DNA of 64,000 bases from Rhodanobacter sp. C03 (GCF_002001175.1 NZ_MUNT01000016.1:1-64000); one strand, 5' to 3'. Counted from the first letter of the stretch, positions 17,683 through 27,070 are shown. The notes: generated by a model from the sequence alone, not told the origin. A program made the numbers and translations.

Positions 17683-18438
17683 TTATACCCGCTGGACCGT
17701 CGACGAAAACAGATAGCCCGTGCCACGGATCGACTTGATCCGTTGAGGACGGGCGGGATCGGGCTCAATCTTGCGGCGCAGGCGGCCGATCTGCACGTCG
17801 ATCGAACGATCAAACGGTCCCGCATCACGGCCATGGATATGCGTCATCAACTGGTCGCGGGTAAGGACCTGATTGGCGTGTTCCACGAAAACCCCGAGCA
17901 ACGTGAATTCGCCGCTGGTCAGCAGAATCGGTTCGCCTTGCGGTCCGGACAAGGTGTGCGATCGCGGATCGAGCACATAGCCATCGAACGACAGACGCCA
18001 GGGATGGCCTGCTTTGACGTCTGATGCCTTGGCTGGCGGTGCAGTGCGACGTAGGACGCTGCGCACGCGTGCCAGCAACTCGCGCAGATCAAACGGTTTG
18101 GTGACGTAGTCGTCCGCGCCTAGTTCCAGGCCCACGACGCGATCCACCGACTCGCCGCGTCCGGTCACGATAATCACCGGGCCATGCCAATGCTCACGCA
18201 GATGGCGGGTGAGGGTGAAGCCATCTTCGCCAGGCAACCCCAGATCGAGCATGACGATATCCACGGCTTCGCTGTCCAGAACGCGGCGCATCTGGGCACC
18301 GTCACCGGCCGTGCTGACACGAAAGCCATGGCTGCCGAAGTAGCGGCTGAGGATCTGGGCAATCTCGGTATCGTCATCAACGACCAGCAGATGTGTCGGC
18401 GCCATCGCAGACGACGCAGGACTAAGCGACATGGCCAT
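17683..18438 (-). CDS. OmpR/PhoB-family response regulator
   Basis: This 251-residue regulator has a receiver domain with the acidic pair D21/D22, phosphoacceptor D65 in MLDLGLPG and K114 in YVTKPFD. A winged-helix DNA-binding domain follows (about 140-245), ending RRKIEPDPARPQRIKSIRGTGYLF, the classical OmpR-type wing. It is co-transcribed with the hybrid kinase downstream and is its likely partner. It is divergent from the ABC exporter genes, which could be a target. Confidence 0.92.
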   Translation of the reverse strand: MAMSLSPASSAMAPTHLLVVDDDTEIAQILSRYFGSHGFRVSTAGDGAQMRRVLDSEAVDIVMLDLGLPGEDGFTLTRHLREHWHGPVIIVTGRGESVDRVVGLELGADDYVTKPFDLRELLARVRSVLRRTAPPAKASDVKAGHPWRLSFDGYVLDPRSHTLSGPQGEPILLTSGEFTLLGVFVEHANQVLTRDQLMTHIHGRDAGPFDRSIDVQIGRLRRKIEPDPARPQRIKSIRGTGYLFSSTVQRV

Positions 18439-18558
18439 CTGAAACTCCGATCCCCCGTGGTGCCTGATTCAACGGAACACTCCGACCAGAGCATACGCTA
18501 GCGCCGGTTGGCTTGCAGTAGCTGCCTGATGCACGCGGCAACTTGAATGCGAATTCAA

Positions 18559-18600
18559 TTGACTTCGCTCAAATGGGCCAGGGCCGCGGCTGCCTAAAGT
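18559..18600 (+). promoter_or_regulatory. FNR-type promoter of the ABC exporter operon
   Basis: TTGACTTCGCTCAA (18559-18572) is followed after 22 bases by the hexamer TAAAGT (18595-18600). The predicted transcription start coincides with the A of the exporter ATG at 18607, and no Shine-Dalgarno sequence is present, so the mRNA may be leaderless. Confidence 0.72.
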
Positions 18601-18606
18601 TACGCC

Positions 18607-19302
18607 ATGGAAAACGCGGCCATTCAAGCTACCGGTCTGACCAAGTCGTTCGGCGAAGGGGCTGCCGCGACGCTGGCCGTGCGCGGGGCGACCTTTGAAG
18701 CGCATTACGGCGAGATGCTTTTCATCGTTGGTCCGTCAGGCAGCGGTAAGACGACTTTGCTCAGCATGATCTCGGGCATCCTGCGCCCCAGCTCAGGTAC
18801 CGTGAAAGTCAAGGGTGCCAACCTGTGGCAGCTCAGCGCCAACGATCTTGCTGAATTCCGGCTACGAACGATCGGCTTCGTATTTCAGGACTTCCATCTG
18901 TTTCCCAAGCTCACCACGGCTGAAAACGTGGCGATTCCGCTGGTGCTGCGCAGGGAAGACTGGAATGCGTCGCTGAGTAAGGGTGAGCGGATGCTGGCCA
19001 TTGTCGGCCTGAAGGATCGTGGGCAATTGCCGCCGGTCAAGCTGAGTGGCGGTGAGCAGCAGCGTGTCGCCATCGCTCGTGCGCTGGTTGGTGATCCGGA
19101 ATTGCTGATACTCGATGAGCCAACCGCGTCGCTTGATGGCGATACCGGCCGCATGATCGTGCAGTTCGTGCGTGAGCACGTACTCAATCCCACCCGTTGT
19201 GTCCTGATTGTCACCCATGACGCGCGGATTCTCGAATTCGCGGACCGTGTCGTGCACATGGAAGACGGATGCATCACGGCTGGGACGGAGAAAGCCTTAT
19301 GA
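18607..19302 (+). CDS. ABC exporter ATPase (MacB/LolD/DevA type)
   Basis: This 231-residue ATPase has Walker A GPSGSGKTT (about 42-50), a Q-loop in FVFQDFHLFP, the signature LSGGEQQR (about 146), Walker B LLILDEPTASLD and the H-loop VTHDARI. The type pairs with FtsX-like permeases. Its stop overlaps the start of the membrane-fusion gene (ATGA), and the permease and outer-membrane factor follow, giving a complete envelope-spanning exporter. The substrate is unknown; the organisation resembles DevBCA glycolipid exporters and MacAB-TolC. Confidence 0.92.
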   Translation: MENAAIQATGLTKSFGEGAAATLAVRGATFEAHYGEMLFIVGPSGSGKTTLLSMISGILRPSSGTVKVKGANLWQLSANDLAEFRLRTIGFVFQDFHLFPKLTTAENVAIPLVLRREDWNASLSKGERMLAIVGLKDRGQLPPVKLSGGEQQRVAIARALVGDPELLILDEPTASLDGDTGRMIVQFVREHVLNPTRCVLIVTHDARILEFADRVVHMEDGCITAGTEKAL

Positions 19303-20384
19303 GAAACCGGATCATTTTCCTGGTGGCCGCCCTGGGTGCGTTGATAGCGATCGCCAGCGCCTACTTCTACGGCCGGGAGCAGGCGGCTCAACCACCCGTG
19401 TTCAGTCCGGCCACCAACTCCTACGCGAATGGCATCTACGCCAACGGCATCGTGGAAAGCTCTCAGGGCAGCGGCGAGAACATCAATATCTACCCGGATG
19501 TGTCCGGGCGCATCACGCAGATCCAAGTGCACGAAGGCGATCACGTCGCCGCTGGACAGCCCTTGCTGGTGATCGACAACTCGGTGCAGCTGGCTCTGGC
19601 CGAGCAACAGAAGCGTCAGGGCGACGCAGCGCTTGCCACTCTGCAGGAACTGCAAGCGCAGCCGCGCAGGGAAACGCTGGCGGTCGCCACCGCGCAGGTT
19701 GCGCAGGCCGAGGCCAGTCAGAAAACAGCCAGCGATACCTTCGAGAAGCAGCGTCTTTCCTATGCGATCGACCCGCGCTCAGTCAGCAAGGACACCCTCG
19801 ACAACGATAAAGATGCACTGGAAGTTGCCAAGGCCAATCTCGGCTTTGCACGCCGCCAATACGAACTGACCAAGGCCGGCGCGTGGAGCTACGACATCCG
19901 CAACCAGCAGATGCAATACAACGCCCTGGAACAGGCCTACCAAGCCTCCGATGCGCTGCTGCAGAAATACACGATACGCGCGCAGGCCGACGGCATCGTG
20001 CTGGCCATGAATACGGCACTGGGCAGCTATGTATCGGCGCAAGGCGCGTACGACGCCTATACCCAGGGTTACGACCCGATCATCGTGATGGGCGGACCGC
20101 AAGGTTATCTGTCCGTGCGCTGCTTCATCGACGAAATTTTGGTCGACCGCCTGCCGTCGCTGGCGCATATAAAGGCGGAGATGTCGGTACGCGGTAGCAA
20201 CCTGAAAATTCCGCTCGAATTCGTGCGCATGCAGCCGTATGTGACACCCAAGATCGAGCTTTCCGACCAGCGCCTGGAGCGCGTGGACCTGCGCGTGCTG
20301 CCGATCATCTTCCGCTTCAAGAAACCCGCCGATGCGGCCATCTATCCGGGGCAACTGGTCGATGTCTACGTGGCTAAAAAATAG
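19299..20384 (+). CDS. HlyD/DevB-type membrane fusion protein
   Basis: This 361-residue periplasmic adaptor has one N-terminal membrane anchor (IIFLVAALGALIAIASAYF), a split biotinyl-lipoyl-like domain (GRITQIQVHEGDHVAAGQPL and, after the hairpin, TIRAQADGIVL) and an intervening coiled-coil hairpin of about 100 residues. The ATG at 19299 overlaps the ATPase stop. It bridges the inner-membrane permease and the outer-membrane factor encoded next. Confidence 0.9.
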   Translation: MRNRIIFLVAALGALIAIASAYFYGREQAAQPPVFSPATNSYANGIYANGIVESSQGSGENINIYPDVSGRITQIQVHEGDHVAAGQPLLVIDNSVQLALAEQQKRQGDAALATLQELQAQPRRETLAVATAQVAQAEASQKTASDTFEKQRLSYAIDPRSVSKDTLDNDKDALEVAKANLGFARRQYELTKAGAWSYDIRNQQMQYNALEQAYQASDALLQKYTIRAQADGIVLAMNTALGSYVSAQGAYDAYTQGYDPIIVMGGPQGYLSVRCFIDEILVDRLPSLAHIKAEMSVRGSNLKIPLEFVRMQPYVTPKIELSDQRLERVDLRVLPIIFRFKKPADAAIYPGQLVDVYVAKK

Positions 20385-21867
20385 TATCGCCGCGGCGGTT
20401 ACCGTGCTGCTGTTGGGCGCCTGCACTGTCGGGCCGGATTTCACGAAGCCGTCCGCGCCCGCTGTCGCGCGTTACTTGCCGAGCGGCGACCTACCGGGGG
20501 ACGTGACGGCGATCGGGCAGACCCAGCATTTCGATCTGTCGCAGTCACCTGACGCGGATTGGTGGCACCTGTTTGGCTCATCCGAGCTCGATCAATGGGT
20601 CAGTACGGCTATCGCCGGCAATCCGAGCCTGCAGTCGGCTCAGGCCAGTCTGCGCGAAAGCCAGGACAACCTGCGCGCAGGGCAAGGCATTTTCTTCCCC
20701 CAATTGGGTGTGGGTGCCGATGCTACGCGTGAGCGAACATCTCCTTCCATGCTCGGCCAGCATGGCATCGGCGGTATCTTCAATCTCTTCACCCTCAGCG
20801 CTACCGTCAGCTATGCGCTGGATCTGTTCGGCAGCGAGCGCAGGACGGTAGAGGGCCTGCACGCCGCAGTAGACATGCATCGATACACCATGGAAGGCAC
20901 CTATCTGACCTTGACCGGCAATGTGGTGAATACTGCGATCGCACGCCAGGCCTATGCCGACGAAATCGACGTGATGCATGGGTTGGTATCGTTGCAGACG
21001 CAGCAACTCGGGCTGGTCGATACACGCATACAGTCCGGTGCCGAGGTTTACAGCGACTTGCTCACCTTGCGCAGCGCACGTGCATCGAACCTGGCGCAAC
21101 TGGCATCGCTGGAACTGAAGCGCGATCAGGCTGATCACTTGCTGCACGCTTTATTGGGGCAAAGCGCCGGCGAGTCGCAGCTTCCCGCCATTCGCTTCGA
21201 AGCGCTGCATCTGCCCGCCAGCTTACCGGTCAGCCTGCCTTCCGATCTGGTGCATCAGCGACCGGACATTCTTGCCGCCGAAGCCCAGTTGCATGAGGCC
21301 AGCGCCGAAATCGGCGTTGCTACGGCCGCGATGTTTCCGAGCATCACGCTGGGCGGTGATGACGGATCAGCCGCCAATACTACCGGCGCGCTCGGCAAGA
21401 GCCAGGGCCGTTACTGGAGCGCAGGGGCAGATATCAGCATGCCGGTTTTCCAGGGTGGCACGCGCTGGTACAACCGCAAGGCGGCGATCGACGCCTACCA
21501 GAAATCGCTGCAGGACTATCGCGGCACCGTGCTCACCGCGTTCGAGCAGGTCGCCGACGTGCTCAAGGCGTTGCAGCACGATGCGGAAGCGATGCAGGCC
21601 AATGACGAGGCCGCCCGCGATGCTGCGCAGGCATTGAGCCTGATCCAGGCCAACTATACGGCTGGCCTGGTGAACTATGTGGATGTGCTGATCGCCGATG
21701 AACAGTACCGGCAGAGCAAGATGGCTTATGTGCAGGCGCTGGCCCAGCGCTATCAGGATGCCGTCGCACTTTATGTGGCGCTCGGCGGCGGCTGGTGGAA
21801 GGCGCCGCATACCGAGGCGATGCCTGCATCGACACATGCCGCGCAGGCGAGCAGGGTGCAGCCATGA
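20362..21867 (+). CDS. outer-membrane efflux lipoprotein, TolC/NodT family
   Basis: This 501-residue outer-membrane factor has signal peptide and lipobox LLLGAC. It shows the duplicated alpha-barrel/beta-barrel repeat of the family (two OEP domains, about 60-250 and 270-475), including the family motif RPDILAAEAQLHEASAEIG. The ATG at 20362 lies inside the end of the fusion-protein gene. It supplies the exit duct for the exporter. Confidence 0.92.
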   Translation: MSTWLKNSIAAAVTVLLLGACTVGPDFTKPSAPAVARYLPSGDLPGDVTAIGQTQHFDLSQSPDADWWHLFGSSELDQWVSTAIAGNPSLQSAQASLRESQDNLRAGQGIFFPQLGVGADATRERTSPSMLGQHGIGGIFNLFTLSATVSYALDLFGSERRTVEGLHAAVDMHRYTMEGTYLTLTGNVVNTAIARQAYADEIDVMHGLVSLQTQQLGLVDTRIQSGAEVYSDLLTLRSARASNLAQLASLELKRDQADHLLHALLGQSAGESQLPAIRFEALHLPASLPVSLPSDLVHQRPDILAAEAQLHEASAEIGVATAAMFPSITLGGDDGSAANTTGALGKSQGRYWSAGADISMPVFQGGTRWYNRKAAIDAYQKSLQDYRGTVLTAFEQVADVLKALQHDAEAMQANDEAARDAAQALSLIQANYTAGLVNYVDVLIADEQYRQSKMAYVQALAQRYQDAVALYVALGGGWWKAPHTEAMPASTHAAQASRVQP

Positions 21868-23006
21868 AATACGCGGGTATCTTCAAGCTCGCCTATAAAT
21901 TGCTGGTCAACGACCGCGGCAAGTTCTCGGCCTTGCTGCTGGGCATCACCTTCGCGGTGTTCCTGATGGTGATGATGACCTCACTGTTCGCCGGCATCCT
22001 TTCGCGTTCGGCGTCCACGGTTACCAATGTGGGCGCTTCGATATGGGTCATGGATCCTGCCGTGCAGACGGTTGCCAGCAGCATCCCGATGCCCGATTAC
22101 CTGCTCGATGCAGTGCGCAGCATCGACGGTGTGCACTATGCCGTGCCGCTGTACTCCGGCGGCGCCCTTGTCAAATTGCGCAACGGCACTTATCAGGCGG
22201 TGACGGTGATGGGCCTGGACGACACCAGCCTGGTTGGCCGCCCCAGGCTGGAGCAGGGCAATGTCGAGGACATCTACGCCGACAACGGGTTTTTCGTGGT
22301 CGACGATGCCGAGTACGGCAAGTTGGGCAGTCCGGGGCTGGGACAGGAATTCGAGCTCAATGACAATCGCGGCGTGGTGGTCGGCATCGCCAAGGTGAAT
22401 TCCTTCGGCCTGTTCGGCATACCGACGCTCTACACCACCTACAGCCGCGCCATCGAATACATCCCCAGTACGCGTTTCACGATTTCCTACATCCTGGTCG
22501 AGCCGAAGAGCCCTGGCGATATTCCGGAAATCAAGAAGGAGGTCGCGCAGTTGGGCTATCTGGCATTGACCAAGGACGAGTTCGACCAGCGTATTGCGGA
22601 CTTCTACAAATACCAGACCGGCATCGGCACCAATATCATGCTGATGACGATCATCAGTTTCATCGTCGGCCTGTCGATCTCGGCGCAGACCTTCTACACC
22701 TTCGTGCTGGAAAACCTGGACAAGTTCGGTGCGTTGAAGGCCATCGGCGCCAAAGGCTACGAACTGACCTACATGATCCTGTTCCAGGTGACCTTCACCA
22801 GCCTTACCGGTTATGGCCTGGGTATCGGACTGTGCACGTTGTTGATTGCTGTAGCCAAGGCTCGGCTGCCTGACTATGCGGCGCTGGTCACCATGGCCAA
22901 CCTCGGGCTTGCGTTGGGCATGGTGGTGCTGATTGCTGCGGTCTCGAGCTACATCAGCATCCGCAAGGTGCTCAAGGTCGAGCCGTTCGATATCTTCCGT
23001 GGTTAG
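21864..23006 (+). CDS. FtsX/DevC-type ABC exporter permease
   Basis: This 380-residue permease has an N-terminal membrane helix, a periplasmic domain (about 50-260) and three C-terminal helices, the MacB/FtsX topology. The ATG at 21864 overlaps the stop of the outer-membrane factor gene (ATGA). The C-terminal segment ISIRKVLKVEPFDIFRG is typical of DevC-like proteins. It is the last gene of the four-gene exporter operon. Confidence 0.9.
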   Translation: MKYAGIFKLAYKLLVNDRGKFSALLLGITFAVFLMVMMTSLFAGILSRSASTVTNVGASIWVMDPAVQTVASSIPMPDYLLDAVRSIDGVHYAVPLYSGGALVKLRNGTYQAVTVMGLDDTSLVGRPRLEQGNVEDIYADNGFFVVDDAEYGKLGSPGLGQEFELNDNRGVVVGIAKVNSFGLFGIPTLYTTYSRAIEYIPSTRFTISYILVEPKSPGDIPEIKKEVAQLGYLALTKDEFDQRIADFYKYQTGIGTNIMLMTIISFIVGLSISAQTFYTFVLENLDKFGALKAIGAKGYELTYMILFQVTFTSLTGYGLGIGLCTLLIAVAKARLPDYAALVTMANLGLALGMVVLIAAVSSYISIRKVLKVEPFDIFRG

Positions 23007-23022
23007 AACATCGACGCATTGC

Positions 23023-23036
23023 TTGACCTTGGTCAA
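23023..23036 (+). promoter_or_regulatory. FNR-type box for acetoacetyl-CoA reductase gene
   Basis: TTGACCTTGGTCAA is an exact half-site pair (CTTGA/TCAAG). CATCGT lies 22 bases downstream as a weak -10, giving a start near 23071, before the ATG at 23139. Confidence 0.7.
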
Positions 23037-23138
23037 GAAGAGCACTGCATCCCAATGGCATCGTCCACTCAATACGACGGAGTGCGATGTGACGATTTTT
23101 CAAGATGTTCAACAACGCGGCCGCTGGGGAGGCAGGTC

Positions 23139-23885
23139 ATGACCACTAAGCATGTGGCCTTGGTGACTGGTGGCATGGGGGGCATTGGCGAAGCGATCGC
23201 CAAAGTCTTGCACGATGCCGGTGATACCGTGCTGGTGACGCATTCACCCTGCAATGATCGTGTCGGTGCGTGGCTGGACCATCAGGCTTCGTCGGGATAC
23301 CAGTACAAGGCCTATCCGGTAGATGTCGCCGAATTTGCTTCATGCCAGCGCATGGCCGAGGCAATTGCGAAGGATGGCCACAAGGTAGACATCCTGATCA
23401 ACAACGCCGGCATCACCCGCGATGGGCGGTTTTTGAAGATGAGCAAGGACGATTGGGAAGCCGTCATGCATACCAATCTCGATTCCATGTTCAACGTCAC
23501 CAAGCAGTTCTGCGGCGGCATGGTGGAGCAGGGCTGGGGGCGCATCGTCAATATCGGTTCGATCAATGGCACCAGGGGGCAGTTTGGTCAATGCAATTAC
23601 GCAGCGACCAAGGCTGGCATTCATGGCTTTTCCGAGTCACTGGCGCTGGAAGTCGCGCGCCACGGTGTCACTGTGAACACGGTATCGCCTGGCTATACCG
23701 CGACGCGTATGGTGTCGGCGGTGCCCAAGGAGGTGCTGGAGTCGAAGATCATTCCGCTGATTCCGGTGGGGCGACTGGGGCAGCCGGAGGAAATCGCGGC
23801 ATTGGTGGGCTTTATCTGCAGTGATTCGGCGGCGTTCATGACAGGAAGCAATGTCGCGATGAACGGCGGTCAGCACATGTACTGA
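23139..23885 (+). CDS. phaB: acetoacetyl-CoA reductase (short-chain dehydrogenase)
   Basis: This is a 248-residue SDR of PhaB type. The cofactor loop is TGGMGGIG, with NNAGITRDG, and the catalytic Ser, Tyr and Lys are seen in GSINGTRGQFGQCNYAATKAG. The end GSNVAMNGGQHMY is characteristic of PhaB. It reduces acetoacetyl-CoA to (R)-3-hydroxybutyryl-CoA with NADPH, a step of polyhydroxybutyrate synthesis that can act as an electron sink. No phaC or phaA is present in the window. The ATG at 23139 has GGAGG upstream; the longer frame begins inside the FNR box and is rejected. Confidence 0.85.
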   Translation: MTTKHVALVTGGMGGIGEAIAKVLHDAGDTVLVTHSPCNDRVGAWLDHQASSGYQYKAYPVDVAEFASCQRMAEAIAKDGHKVDILINNAGITRDGRFLKMSKDDWEAVMHTNLDSMFNVTKQFCGGMVEQGWGRIVNIGSINGTRGQFGQCNYAATKAGIHGFSESLALEVARHGVTVNTVSPGYTATRMVSAVPKEVLESKIIPLIPVGRLGQPEEIAALVGFICSDSAAFMTGSNVAMNGGQHMY

Positions 23886-23972
23886 AAGCTGTGTTGCCGT
23901 CCGCATGTCGGCAAAGCCCATCGAACCGAAATAACCCATGGACGATATGCATCTATTACGAGGAAGCAAGTC

Positions 23973-24305
23973 ATGAGCGCCATGCCCTTTGCACCGTTCG
24001 CCTTCCAACCACCCGAACTACTGGCCCTGATCGGTAGTCAGATCGGCCCCTTCGCGTCGCCCGTGCTTACCTGGACAGATCCCGTCGCCAATGCCACCAG
24101 CCTCATGACGCAATGGGTGATGCCTGCAGCCAACCCTTACGCGGAGTGCCTCAACGCATGGGCGACACTCACTTTGGCGATGTTTGGCATGGGCAACATG
24201 GTGTATTCCAGGCGTGAGGAACAGGGAGGATCGACAAGTCCCGTCACGCTGTCGCCATCGCGTTCCTTGGAACAGGGCAAGGCTGCATGCGCCAAGGCAC
24301 GTTAG
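23973..24305 (+). CDS. unknown small protein after phaB
   Basis: This is a 110-residue protein with a Pro/Phe-rich N-terminus (PFAPFAFQPPELLALIG), a central amphipathic or weakly hydrophobic stretch (ATLTLAMFGMGNMVY) and a polar tail. It follows phaB on the same strand by 87 bases. A PHA-granule-associated role would fit its position, but it does not show a recognisable phasin motif. Function is unknown. Confidence 0.5.
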   Translation: MSAMPFAPFAFQPPELLALIGSQIGPFASPVLTWTDPVANATSLMTQWVMPAANPYAECLNAWATLTLAMFGMGNMVYSRREEQGGSTSPVTLSPSRSLEQGKAACAKAR

Positions 24306-24380
24306 TTTGGCGAAAATAAAACGGGGAAACGGATATCAACCCAGCGAATGTCGGTGGTCAGCAGCCACCTCGATGACACT

Positions 24381-25580
24381 TCAAACAGGTGACCGCGCGT
24401 TTTGCAGTACATGCGCAGTGTGAGAAGCGATCATCGCTTCCTCATCGGTGGGGACGATGAACACCGGCACACGGCTGTTCGAAGTGCTGATCTGTGCTGC
24501 ATGGCGACTGTTGGCCTCTGCATCACACTCGATCCCCAGCCAGCCGAGCCTGGCACAGACTGCGGCGCGTATCGGCGCCGCGTGCTCGCCGATGCCGGCG
24601 CTGAAGACCAGGGCATCGATGCCGCCGAGGGTGGATATCAGCGCACCAGTTTCCCGTGCGATGCGGAAGACGAAAAGATCAATGGCTTCACGCGCGCAGG
24701 CATCGTCACTGGTCAGAAGCATGCGCATGTCACTGCTGATGCCAGACACGCCCAACAGCCCGCTGTCGTGATAGAGCATGTGTTCGACATCGGTCGCCGA
24801 GAGGCCGTGGGCCTGTTGCAGATAGAGCACTGCACCGGGATCCAGGTTGCCGCAGCGCGTGCCCATCACTAGTCCATCGAGCGTGGTGAATCCCATCGTA
24901 GTGTCGACGCTTTGACCGTTGTGCATAGCACACAGGCTGGCCCCATTGCCCAGATGCGCCGCGATCACCCGACCGGCCGCCAATCCTGGAGCCTGCTCAC
25001 GCAAACGGCCAGCGATATATTCGTAGGAGAGCCCATGGAATCCATAGCGCCGCACGCCTTCTGCCGCGTACCTGCGCGGCAACGCCAGTCGTGCGGCGTC
25101 CGCCGACAGGCCATGGTGAAACGCGGTATCGAAGCACCCCACCTGCGGAAGCTCGGGGCGCAATTGCGCAATCGCGCGGACCGCCGCGAGGTTGTGCGGT
25201 TGATGCAAGGGGGCGAGTGGCGTCAGCTTCGTCAGGTCGGCGACTACCTGCGCATCCAGATAGACCGGCCGGTTATAGGTACTGCCGCCGTGGACAATAC
25301 GATGCCCGACCGCGCATAGCGCCTCCTGCCCCAGATGCGTGGTAATCCACGCAAGCAGCGGCGTGAGCAGCGCCTCGTGCTCCAGCGTGGCGCTCGATGT
25401 CCAGCGGTACTCGCTCAACACGGTGCCATCCGTGGCCCGGGCGATGAAATGTGGCGCGACGCCAATGCTTTCGATCTGGCCGTGCGATACCTGTTGCAGT
25501 GCCACGCCGGCGTCGAGCTTATACAGCGCGAACTTGATGCTGGAGGACCCCGCGTTGAGCGTGAGGATAGCCTTGGGCAT
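24381..25580 (-). CDS. ackA: acetate kinase
   Basis: This 399-residue kinase has the family's N-terminal signature LNAGSSSIKFALY, the GHRIVHGG loop with the catalytic Arg, the phosphate-binding HLGNGASLCA and the C-terminal VFSAGIGEHA. It converts acetyl phosphate and ADP to acetate and ATP. It lies 3 bases behind the MaoC-phosphotransacylase gene, and the pair shares an FNR-box promoter. With phosphoketolase nearby it completes an acetyl-phosphate route to ATP under low oxygen. Confidence 0.95.
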   Translation of the reverse strand: MPKAILTLNAGSSSIKFALYKLDAGVALQQVSHGQIESIGVAPHFIARATDGTVLSEYRWTSSATLEHEALLTPLLAWITTHLGQEALCAVGHRIVHGGSTYNRPVYLDAQVVADLTKLTPLAPLHQPHNLAAVRAIAQLRPELPQVGCFDTAFHHGLSADAARLALPRRYAAEGVRRYGFHGLSYEYIAGRLREQAPGLAAGRVIAAHLGNGASLCAMHNGQSVDTTMGFTTLDGLVMGTRCGNLDPGAVLYLQQAHGLSATDVEHMLYHDSGLLGVSGISSDMRMLLTSDDACAREAIDLFVFRIARETGALISTLGGIDALVFSAGIGEHAAPIRAAVCARLGWLGIECDAEANSRHAAQISTSNSRVPVFIVPTDEEAMIASHTAHVLQNARSPV

Positions 25581-25583
25581 CGC

Positions 25584-27011
25584 TCAGTGCTCGGCTGCTG
25601 CAGGCGTCCCGGCACGCGCACGGGCGACGAGTACCGCCACCGCGCAGGAGGCGATGCGTGCACGCGGCGTATCGGCGCGGCTGGTGAGGATGATCGGCAC
25701 ACGGGCACCCATCACTACACCGGCGGCGTCGGCACCGGCCAGAAAGGTCAATTGCTTGGCCAGCATGTTGCCCGATTCCAGGTCGGGCACGACCAAGATA
25801 TCAGCGTTACCGGCCACGGGCGAAACAATGCCCTTCTGGCGTGCCGCATCACTGTCGACCGCGTTGTCGAAGGCCAGCGGGCCATCGACGATACCGCCTT
25901 CGATCTGCCCGCGCTCGGCCATCTTGCAGAGCGCGGCTGCATCGACCGTCGAGGGGATCGCGGGATTGACGGTTTCCACCGCCGAAAGGACGGCCACACG
26001 CGGCGTTGCAATACCCAAGATCTGGGCTAGGTCGATGGCGTTCTGGATGATGTCGCGCTTGTCGGCCAGCGACGGTGCGATGTTGATCGCGGCGTCGGTG
26101 ATCAGCAGCAGACGCGCGTAATCGGGGACATCCATCAAGTAGATATGACTGAGCCGGCGCGCCGTACGCAATCCGGTATCGGCGGCGACCACCGCGTGCA
26201 TCAGTTCATCGGTATGCAGGGCGCCTTTCATCAGCAATCCAGCCTCACCATTGCGTACCAGGGCCACCGCTTGCATCGCGGCGGCATGACTGTGCGGCGC
26301 ATCGATCAGTCGATAGCTGCCGATCTCCAGACCGCCACGCTCGGCGGCCGCGTGGATTTTCGCCGCGGGGCCGACCAGGATCGGCACGATAAGCCCCGCC
26401 TTTGCCGCCTCGATCGCTGCGATGAGTGATACGTCATCGCAGGGATGGGCAATGGCGGTTGGCACGGGAGTGCCACCGGCGGCACGTGCGATCAGCGCAT
26501 GGAAACGCTCATGGTCGATGACGCGTACTTCTGGCAACGTGTCGTATGCAAAGCAAATCTTCTCGGTAGGTGCGAGTACGACGGCCGTGCCGAGGATCAC
26601 GTCCTGATCATGCTGGTTGCTGCAGCGGCAGTCGAACGTGATGCGATGCTTTGCCGGATCCTTTTCCCTGGCGACGACGCTGACGGTGATCGTGTCACCC
26701 AGGCTGACAGGTGCACGGAAGTGCAGATCCTGCGAAAGGTAGATCGTGCCCGGCCCAGGAAGCTGGGTGCCGAGTACGGTGGAGACCAGCGCGCCACCCC
26801 ACATGCCGTGGGCGATCACATGGTGAAACATATCCGTGCGCGCGTAGGCAGGGTCCATCTCGGCCGGGTTCACGTCGCCCGACATTGCCGCGAACAATTC
26901 GATGTCACGCTGGGTAAGCGTGCGCTTCAGACTGGCGCTGTCGCCGATGGCAATCTCGTCGAAAGTGCGGTTCTCGATCAGCGGCCGCACCAGGGAAGTC
27001 GAAGCGTTCAT
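25584..27011 (-). CDS. MaoC-like domain fused to phosphate acetyl/butyryltransferase
   Basis: This 475-residue fusion has an N-terminal MaoC hotdog domain (about 10-150) and a C-terminal phosphotransacylase domain (about 160-470) with VMGARVPIILTSRAD near its end. The hydratase motif reads SGDVNPAEMDP: the Asp is present, but the usual catalytic His (D-x4-H) is Glu. Hydratase activity may therefore be lost or altered. The transacylase part should make acyl phosphate for the acetate kinase encoded next. Confidence 0.88.
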   Translation of the reverse strand: MNASTSLVRPLIENRTFDEIAIGDSASLKRTLTQRDIELFAAMSGDVNPAEMDPAYARTDMFHHVIAHGMWGGALVSTVLGTQLPGPGTIYLSQDLHFRAPVSLGDTITVSVVAREKDPAKHRITFDCRCSNQHDQDVILGTAVVLAPTEKICFAYDTLPEVRVIDHERFHALIARAAGGTPVPTAIAHPCDDVSLIAAIEAAKAGLIVPILVGPAAKIHAAAERGGLEIGSYRLIDAPHSHAAAMQAVALVRNGEAGLLMKGALHTDELMHAVVAADTGLRTARRLSHIYLMDVPDYARLLLITDAAINIAPSLADKRDIIQNAIDLAQILGIATPRVAVLSAVETVNPAIPSTVDAAALCKMAERGQIEGGIVDGPLAFDNAVDSDAARQKGIVSPVAGNADILVVPDLESGNMLAKQLTFLAGADAAGVVMGARVPIILTSRADTPRARIASCAVAVLVARARAGTPAAAEH

Positions 27012-27070
27012 CAGTAGGTGACCTCAACCCCTGAGCAAGTTAATTCTGAGAGGCCATCGAGGCTACACTA

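Noticed and set aside
21981-23072. 363-codon reverse frame over the FtsX-like permease
   Set aside because: Shadow; rich in His, Gln, Arg and Asp with no hydrophobic or catalytic pattern.
24381-27011. Possible phosphate butyryltransferase/butyrate kinase pair
   Set aside because: The kinase has acetate kinase signatures and length; butyrate use cannot be excluded but is not supported.
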